DNA of 64,000 nt from Catonia carolina. Lineage: Eukaryota > Arthropoda > Insecta > Hemiptera > Achilidae. The stretch lies in assembly GCA_035578175.1 (NCBI GenBank), contig JAQMRL010000006.1, positions 21,301,506 to 21,365,505 on the forward strand. Direction: 5' to 3'. Shown in pieces: positions 57,290 through 64,000 of this stretch. Under the pieces are notes generated by a model, which was not told the DNA's origin, did no database searches, and worked only from the letters and a program-made list of their open reading frames with translations. The translations under genes and the position numbers were made by a program. Position 1 is the stretch's first letter, and every line of letters begins with the position of its first letter.

Positions 57290-57896
57290 TTGGTTGGTAT
57301 CCGAGATTACATAGTTCAAACTAACAAACAAATGTTTCTTCTTTTTAATATTAGTCTAGAAACCCCGAATTTTTAACAAATTTTACATTATCCATTATTT
57401 TTGTGAAATGGAATTTAATTTTACACTATACAATATTTAGAAACTGGGAGAATACATTTTTGTCCTGTTTGTAGAACTCGTGCAATTTGCTGAGAACCGC
57501 GGAACAGACATGCGCACTAGCAGCCGAACGTTCTGTTCCTCGTCTTTCCCATCACGTACAGTCACGCAGGCATCTGTAAACAACCCTATGCTGCATCGTG
57601 CACAACACAGTATTTACAAACTCCTTCGTTTAGCACGAGCCACACTGTACTGCATGTAGAGCTGTGACCGCAACGTCTGCTTCACAGCTCTCAGCAAAAT
57701 GCAAAAGCTATAACACTAATGCTGTGACACTCTGCCCTATTTGTCATACTGTTTGAATACTGATATATGCATATCCTACATAATAAGAAGTAGAATACTT
57801 TAAACTTTCATAAACTGAAACTTTCATTCAGTTAAACAATTTGAAGTTCAAGTGTGTCATGTCATTATAATAAAAATATTAACTTATGTTAATTTA
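57290..57896. other. Unassigned stretch with GC-richer core
   Basis: 57480-57720 is noticeably GC-richer (ACCGCGGAACAGACATGCGC) but has no ORF, splice pattern or inverted ends I can support. Confidence 0.3.
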
Positions 57897-58890
57897 TTTT
57901 TACTTTCTCTTGCCTATATGAATATATAGGAAGGAAAGTATTGTTTTCATGTCGATTTTTCGAAATCGAGTTTTCACCGGATCTATACGTTTTCAGACCC
58001 CCTGAACCCAAAAAACATGTTTTTAGCGATTGGTCTGTGTGTGTGTCTGTGTGTGTGTCTCTGTCTGCGTGTGTGTGTGTGTGTGTGTGTGTGTCTGTGT
58101 GTGAACAGAATATCTCAAGAACGAAACATCGTACGAACTTGAAACTTGAAACTTAAGTTACATACCACTACCGGACCCGACACGAACATTTTCATCAAAA
58201 TCGGTCAACCGGAAGTAGTAGTTTATTCGTGTAATTTTTCACTTTTTTGCGATTTTCTCAAAAACTGGTCCTACGATTTTTTTTAAAAATCGCCTCATTT
58301 ACTCAATTTTTTAATCTCTACAAGATAGGGTAGGCGCCATGTTTGCTGAAATTCTGGGTGAGGCTGTTTTCACGTAAAAACGTTGTTTTTTTAAGATTAC
58401 AGCTTTAATATGCATTTTAGCGCAAAACTTTATATATTAAAAGTTGTAGAGAATTAAAAATTCTACAACTTTTATTTCAAACAATTTTTTGTATAACGCT
58501 TAGTTTAGCGGTAATTTGCAATTTTCTGTTTTTTTTTCTCACGAAAATGTGTGAAAAATTGATTTTTTTTAAGATTTCGGCCTTAGTATGCATTTTACGA
58601 CAAAAGTGTATATAATTTAATTTATAGAAAATTAAAAGATATACAACTTTTATTTAAAGCATTTTTCTCTACAGAGCCTAGTTTAGAGAGAAAGAGTGAT
58701 TTTCCGTATTTCTAAGCCAAACTGAGGTTGATTTTCATTTTGCATCATTCACTCATGATTAAAATAAGGTTATGTTTTTGAGGTTAGTTTTTTGTTTATT
58801 TCTAATATTTTATTAATAATGTTAGGTTTATTGTTAATTATTTGCATTGGCAAGAGAAAGTTGTGTGAGTGTTCACACCAGATTTTTTAC
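57897..58890 (+). repeat. R1k repeat, copy 11
   Basis: Full-length, well conserved; mixed (TG)n(TCTG)n at 58036-58103. Confidence 0.87.
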
Positions 58891-58992
58891 TCTATTTGGT
58901 AAACTGTTCATCAGATTTATTAATAGAATACATAAATAAAATGATTTTAATGAGTAAAAGTATGCATGTCTTAATAACGTACTGTGCAGTTG

Positions 58993-60035
58993 AAAAGTTT
59001 GGTGTGAAATACTCACACAATTTTGTCTTGTTAATGTAAATAATGAACAATAATATTATAACCTAAGTTTAATCTTGAGTAAACAATGTAAAATGAAAAA
59101 CAAAAAATAATTTTAATCATGAATGAATGATGTTGTTTAGGTCATCAGCCGAAAGGCTGGTTTGAACCTCCAGAGGTTTTACAAAGAAAACGAGGAGTAA
59201 GGTAGTTTACCATTGGCTTCCTCACTGAGTGGAAAAGTACGCTTATCAGCATGCCGGGCCCTCTGAAAAGCACATATTTTCCACTCTGCAAATGACACCT
59301 TCACTTCATTCACCACAGGGTCTGGCTGTATAATGAAATTCATTACTTTCAGAGGAGACAACTCTGATTAGTGTCTTTTGCACCTCTACCTCTTCTGTTC
59401 TTAAATGATTCAGTCATTTATTTAGCTGACCATGTGATAAGAAACAGAACTATTTATTTTAGTCCTGCAACGAACAGATTGAATTTAAATAATTTGACAC
59501 TCCACCTGTCTGTTATGGGCAGCGAGTGAATGATGCAAAATGAAAAACAACCTCTGCAGAATTTAAAAATACCGAAAATTACTAATTGACGCTAAACTAG
59601 GCTCGGTAGAAAAAAATTGAAATAAAAGTTGTAGTCTTTTCGATGTTCTGTAACTTTAGTTGTATACGTATGTCGTAAAATAGGTAGGCCCTACCAAGGC
59701 CGCAATCTTAAAAAGCCAATTTTTTACCGATTTAAATGAGAATATACGGAAACTCACTAATTGACGCTAAACTAACCATTGTAGTCAAAATTTTGGGAAT
59801 AAAAATTGTACGTTTTAAATTTTCTACAACTTTAATCACATACTTTTGCTCTAAAATGCATATTAAAGTCAATATATTAAAGAAACCATTTTTACTACGA
59901 GAGCACAGCACCACCCCACGATTTTCAGTAGACTTGGTGCTTACATTATCTTGTAGAGCATAAAAAATAAGGTAAATGAGGTGATTTAAAAAAACATTGT
60001 AGGAGCCGTTTTTGAGAAAATCGCAATAAAGCGAA
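58993..60035 (-). repeat. R1k repeat, copy 12, split by R400 and truncated
   Basis: Reversed copy in two pieces, 58993-59132 and 59527-60035, interrupted by R400 copy g. The (TG)n end is missing. Confidence 0.75.
59133..59526 (-). repeat. R400 retroposon, copy g, inserted in R1k
   Basis: Full 394 bp copy with the exact duplication TGAATGATG at 59124-59132 and 59527-59535, inside R1k copy 12. Confidence 0.88.
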
Positions 60036-60747
60036 AAATAACTCTTTGAATAATAATGAAGGTAAAATATTACAATATCTTTTGAAATAAGTACATTGAA
60101 TTTTTCACGGTTGTAACACATTTTTGTGCTATCGTCTTGGAGTATTTTAAACCACGCTAAAAACTTTAAAAATTTTCTGAAAACTCTTTCTGCTATTAAA
60201 ATTTTCAGTATTCGTTTACTATAGATTTTTCTCATATTTTGGTCTGCTTTTGTTCTTCGTATGAACCCTTAAAATTACTAATCTGTAATACGATAAATTT
60301 AATATTTGTTCGTGGTTTATTACAATTTTTCTATTTTTAAGTATTTTATTTAAAAAAAATTTTTCACAAAAATTGCTGAAATAAATCAATAATTAATTTA
60401 GGAAACAAATAATTAAAAATTATACAACTTTTTAAATTAAGAAACTTTTTGCTTTCATTTCAGTTAAATTATGATAACGTTAATTTTATTACGCATGAGT
60501 TAGGACTACTTCTTTAATTTTCTTACCTACTAGTTCTAATTTTAAATCTTGGGTTTTCTTTCTTCCAAATTTTCTTCATATTTATCGCTCCACTTCGCTA
60601 TGTCGTTTTTCTTAAGTTTTCCTTTGGAATACCTTTATATTTTTCAAATTTATTTGTATATTCTATTACATAATTGTTTAGTCTCATTAAATCTAAATCG
60701 GTTGAACAGTTTAGGAATGCATAAGGGACAAACAAACATTCATTTGT
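60036..60747. other. Unassigned AT-rich region
   Basis: No supported feature. Minus-strand frames near 60540-60660 (KYKGIPKENLRK) are Lys-rich but broken and unrecognised. Confidence 0.3.
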
Positions 60748-61705
60748 ACTTTCTCTTGCCTATATGAATAGGCCTATATATGAAGGAAAGTTTTGTTTTC
60801 ATGTCGATTTTTTGAAATCGAGTTTTCACCGGATATATACGTTTTCAGACCCCCTGAACCCAATAAACATGTTTTTAGAGATTGGTCTGTGTGTGTCTCT
60901 CTGTGTGAGTGAACTGAATATCTCAAGAACGGAACATCGTACGAAGTTTAAACTTGAAAGTTAGTTACTGCTAGAGGATGCAACACAAATATTTTCATCA
61001 AAATTGGTCAACCAGAAGTAGTAGTTTATTCGTGTCATTTTTCACTTTTTTACAATTTTCTCAAAAACGACTCCTACGATTTTTTTAAAAGTCGCCTTAT
61101 ATACTACATTTTTTATGCTCTAGGGCCTACAAGATAGGGTAGGCGCCATGTCTGTTGACATTCTTGGGGAGGCTGTTTTCTCGTAAAAAATTGTTTTTTT
61201 TTAAGATTGCAACTTTAATATGCATTTTAGCCCTAAAATGTACCTACAGATAATAAAAGTTGTAGAGAATTTAAAAATCTACAACTTTTATTTAAAACAT
61301 TTTGTATAATTCTTAGTTTAGAAGTAATTAGCGATTTTCTGTTTTTTTCTCACGAAAACGTGTAAAAAATCGACTTTTTTAAGATTTCAGCCTTAGAATG
61401 CATTTTACGACGACAGTGTATAATTTATAATAAAATTTATAGAAAATTAAAAGATCTAGAACTTTTATTTAGAGCAATTTTCTCTACAGAGCCTAGTTTA
61501 GCGTGAAAGAGTGATTTTTCGTATTTTTAAACCAAACTGAGTTTAATTTTCATTTTGCGTCTTTCACTAATGATTAAAATTAGGTTATGTTAATTGAGGT
61601 TAGTTTTTTGTTTATTTCTAATGTTTTATTTTTAAACTTAGGTTATAGGTATTGTTATTTGCATTGGCAAGAGCAAGTTGTGTGAGTGTTTTACACCAGA
61701 TTTTT
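60748..61705 (+). repeat. R1k repeat, copy 13
   Basis: Full-length forward copy with a very short TG tract (60886-60908). Confidence 0.83.
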
Positions 61706-62159
61706 ATACATAGGCCTATAGGCTTGATATTTCTAATTTGTGAGAAAATTTCCGAGAAAGAAATGATCTCGAATTTATTGTCAAGCGATTTTTGTGCCAC
61801 CGTGTGATTACATCCTATAAAAATGTTGTGAGGTAGATGATTTGTTTTATTCAGCCTAAATTATTGTTAACGGTATTGGTTGATTATTACTATGACTATG
61901 AAGAACTTTTATGTTCATTTAAGTTCATTGACTACCTGAGTCACAGTAAGTGGCACAAAGATAAAATAAGTAGTAGTCTAACATTATACACACTACCGGG
62001 TTTTTATCCCTAATTAACACTACAAATGATGTATACGTACCTTACTGAAGTTAATCTTTACAGACAAAAATTTTTTGTGTGACGATCTGAAATAAGAATG
62101 ATTAATTCGTAGATAATTAACTCACCTGAGCAGTCTGTTATTTAGTGAAATCCTTTCAG
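61706..62159. other. Unassigned region
   Basis: Searched for a signal-peptide exon that could join 62952-63078; none found. Confidence 0.3.
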
Positions 62160-62167
62160 TTTTAGAT

Positions 62168-62554
62168 GTGTTGTTTAGGTCATCAGCCAAAAGGCTGGTT
62201 TGAACCTGTAAAGATTTTACTAAGTAAAACAAGGAGTAAGGTGGTTTACCATTTCCTTCCTCACTGAGTGGAAAAGTACGCTTATCAGCATGCCGGGCCC
62301 TCTTAAAAGCAAATATTTCCCACACTGCAAATGACACCTTCACTTAATTCACCACAGGGGTTGGCTGTATAATGAAATTCATTACTTTCAGAGCAGATAA
62401 CTCTGATTAATGTCTATTACATCTCTACCTCTTCTGTTCTTAAATGATTCAGTCATTTAATTGGATGACCATTTGTTGAGAAACAGAACTATTTATTTTA
62501 GCCCTGAACGAACGGATTGAGTGTAAATAATTTGACACTTCATCTATCTGAGCA
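62168..62554 (-). repeat. R400 retroposon, copy h, with duplication
   Basis: Starts TTGTTTAGGTCATCAGCC on the right of TTTTAGAT (62160-62167, with GTG between); the same 8 bp recur at 62555-62562. Confidence 0.82.
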
Positions 62555-62951
62555 TTTTAGATAACATATTTTGTTTGGGCAGTTTGTTATTGGTATTTTT
62601 TAAAAGTACCATTATAAAATATTAAATTTAGAATGATTTTTTTAAATATTCTATATAGAGTGATTCAAAATACAAAAGTAATCTCCGGGAGCGGATTCTA
62701 CAGCTAAAATAAGTAAAAATTATAATACAATTGAACTTCCATTACTTTAACTTCTACAATTCGATTTTATACATTTCAAATGAAATTTGGTTTCCCAAGG
62801 ATTTACTCGTTAATTTACATTAAAATAAGCGTCTATAACTCGAATATTTTGTTTGAGATTTTTTTAAACTATCCTATCTTTTGTTGTTTTTAACGCATGA
62901 AATTGTCCATAACAGGTATTAAATTATTTTCACTCAATCAGCTATTTTCAG

Positions 62952-63078
62952 ATTACCATCTAAAATAAGACTCGTTAATTTAAAAAACTTTGATCGGGAA
63001 GTAAAAGGTTTTTTAACAAAACATGCATTTTATTCTGATCAGGAGTTCTTAAATTATCTTACAAGGAATGCTCTTTAA
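62952..63078 (+). CDS. Candidate terminal coding exon of a second small basic protein
   Basis: A strong acceptor CTATTTTCAG precedes one base of a split codon and 41 codons ending TAA; the frame carries on upstream to a TAA near 62924. The peptide is basic and amphipathic (FDREVKGFLTKHAFYSDQEF, then LNYLTRNAL). Its C-terminus resembles FKRFLDRVV of the upstream gene: Phe, aromatic-Leu and Arg keep register, and both have a Ser-Lys pair 26-28 residues before that Phe. Intron phase differs, which argues against simple paralogy. No matching first exon was found. ATTAAA lies 28 nt after the stop. Confidence 0.35.
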
Positions 63079-63105
63079 ATGTAATGTGTATAGAATATAG
63101 AATTA

Positions 63106-63111
63106 TTAAAC
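63106..63111 (+). promoter_or_regulatory. Poly(A) signal variant ATTAAA
   Basis: The commonest AATAAA variant, placed 28 nt after the stop of the 62952-63078 candidate exon. Confidence 0.3.
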
Positions 63112-63337
63112 ATTGTTAGTGTAAATGAATATTATAGAATTCCAATGTACAATTTAAGTTGTAATTTAATGAACAAGTTATTTTTTTGTTTTAGTGAACA
63201 CTTGATTGTAAACAAAAATTGTTTGGTAAAATAGATTTAAACGAACGTATAACTGTATTTGACGATGTCTATTCCTTTTTTGGTCGCTGATAAATCAAGA
63301 TTTATTTATTTTATTTATTTTGTTCCAGGGGTACTAA

Positions 63338-63663
63338 AAATAGTTCTGTTTCTTATCACATGGTCAGCCAATTATATGACTGAAACTTTTAAGAAAAGAA
63401 GACGTAGAGGTGTAAAAGACACTAAACAGAGTTATTTCCTCTGAGAGTAATGATTATTCAGCCAGACCCTATAATGAATGAAGTGAAGGTTGTCATTTGC
63501 AGGGTGGAATGTAGATACTTTTCAGATGGTCTGACATGATGATAAGCATACTTTTCCACTCAGTGAGTAAGGCAATAGTAAATCATCTCACTCCTCCTTT
63601 TAATTAGTAAAGTTTCTAGAGGTTCAAATCAGCCTTTCGGCTGATAATCTGAACAAACAACAA
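63338..63663 (+). repeat. R400 retroposon, copy i, 5'-truncated
   Basis: Begins at AATAGTTCTGTTTCTTATC and ends GGCTGATAATCTGAACAAAC plus an AAC-rich tail. Confidence 0.8.
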
Positions 63664-63688
63664 CGCATGAAACAGTTTTGAGAATAAC

Positions 63689-63790
63689 CCACCGGGTTGG
63701 TCCAGCGGTAGAATCGTTGCCAAAGTCAGTTGTTTAACAGCTGATTTTCGGGGACGAAGGTTCCGTGGTTCAAATACTAGTGCTGATATG
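63689..63790 (+). repeat. SINE family S3, head only
   Basis: CCACCGGGTTGGTCCAGCGG, palindrome TCAGTTGTTTAACAGCTGA, then GGTTCAAATACTAGT; the body is missing. Confidence 0.65.
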
Positions 63791-63794
63791 TAAT

Positions 63795-63855
63795 GACTAG
63801 TTGAACCCGGGACTCAGTGTGGGTAATGCGCTGCTGCTATCGTAGTAAAAGCTTT
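63795..63855 (-). repeat. tRNA-derived SINE fragment
   Basis: Reversed B box TTGAACCCGGGACTC then GGTAATGCGCTGCTGCTATC; S1-like fragment. Nothing recognised from here to the window end. Confidence 0.4.
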
Positions 63856-64000
63856 CCTGGTTTGCCCAAAAGTTCTACACTTGAAATTCATGCTAATATG
63901 AGCTTCATCTTACAAAATGAAAAAGTAAATTTCGTTTACAACTTAAACGATAACGGTGCGGTAATACAACGTATTGTAATGCGGTTCTCCCACATTTACC

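Noticed and set aside
60549..60767. 72-codon hydrophobic plus-strand frame as a candidate first exon for the 62952 exon
   Set aside because: It starts with TTG, lacks a convincing donor in the needed phase, and runs into R1k copy 13.

Overview
This is a 64 kb window of a repeat-rich, AT-rich arthropod nuclear genome. Small coding exons with GT..AG introns sit among tRNA-derived SINEs, RTE/Jockey-type LINE pieces, mariner, pogo, piggyBac and PIF/Harbinger elements and (TG)n tracts. That mixture indicates an insect. A hemipteran is possible, but only from a weak resemblance of the commonest ~1 kb repeat to repeats I recall from planthoppers. No bacterial operons, CRISPR arrays, rRNA genes or stand-alone tRNA genes are visible.

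Left half (3.06-33.1 kb, minus strand): most of a mitochondrial isoleucyl-tRNA synthetase gene (IARS2). I reconstructed thirteen exons that join in frame into 756 codons, from a basic N-terminal presequence to just past the KMSKS region. The exon bearing the anticodon-binding C-terminus lies beyond the left edge. Nearly every intron carries transposons: piggyBac elements with a split transposase relic, two mariners and a DUF4817-type element in intron 2, a Harbinger element with a MADF open frame in intron 3, a palindromic mariner holding a solo LTR in intron 6, and a pogo element broken by a full-length 3.3 kb LINE in intron 8.

Middle (33-49 kb): no host gene recognised. It holds LINE tails, SINEs, palindromic MITEs, a 3.2 kb Harbinger-like element (TAA duplication) with two ~1 kb repeats nested head-to-head, and a piggyBac-type MITE.

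Right part (49.8-63.1 kb, plus strand): a two-exon gene for a small secreted, cysteine-free, strongly basic protein of 83 residues (signal peptide, 3.6 kb intron, AATAAA signal), and ~9 kb downstream a candidate terminal exon (41 residues, ATTAAA signal) with weak similarity to its C-terminus.

Three repeat populations dominate. R1k is a ~1 kb element with terminal hairpin and (TG)n core, 13 copies. R400 is a ~390 bp retroposon with an (AAC)n tail and target-site duplications, 9 copies. There are also several tRNA-like SINE families. Nested insertions with clear duplications give a relative order of events.
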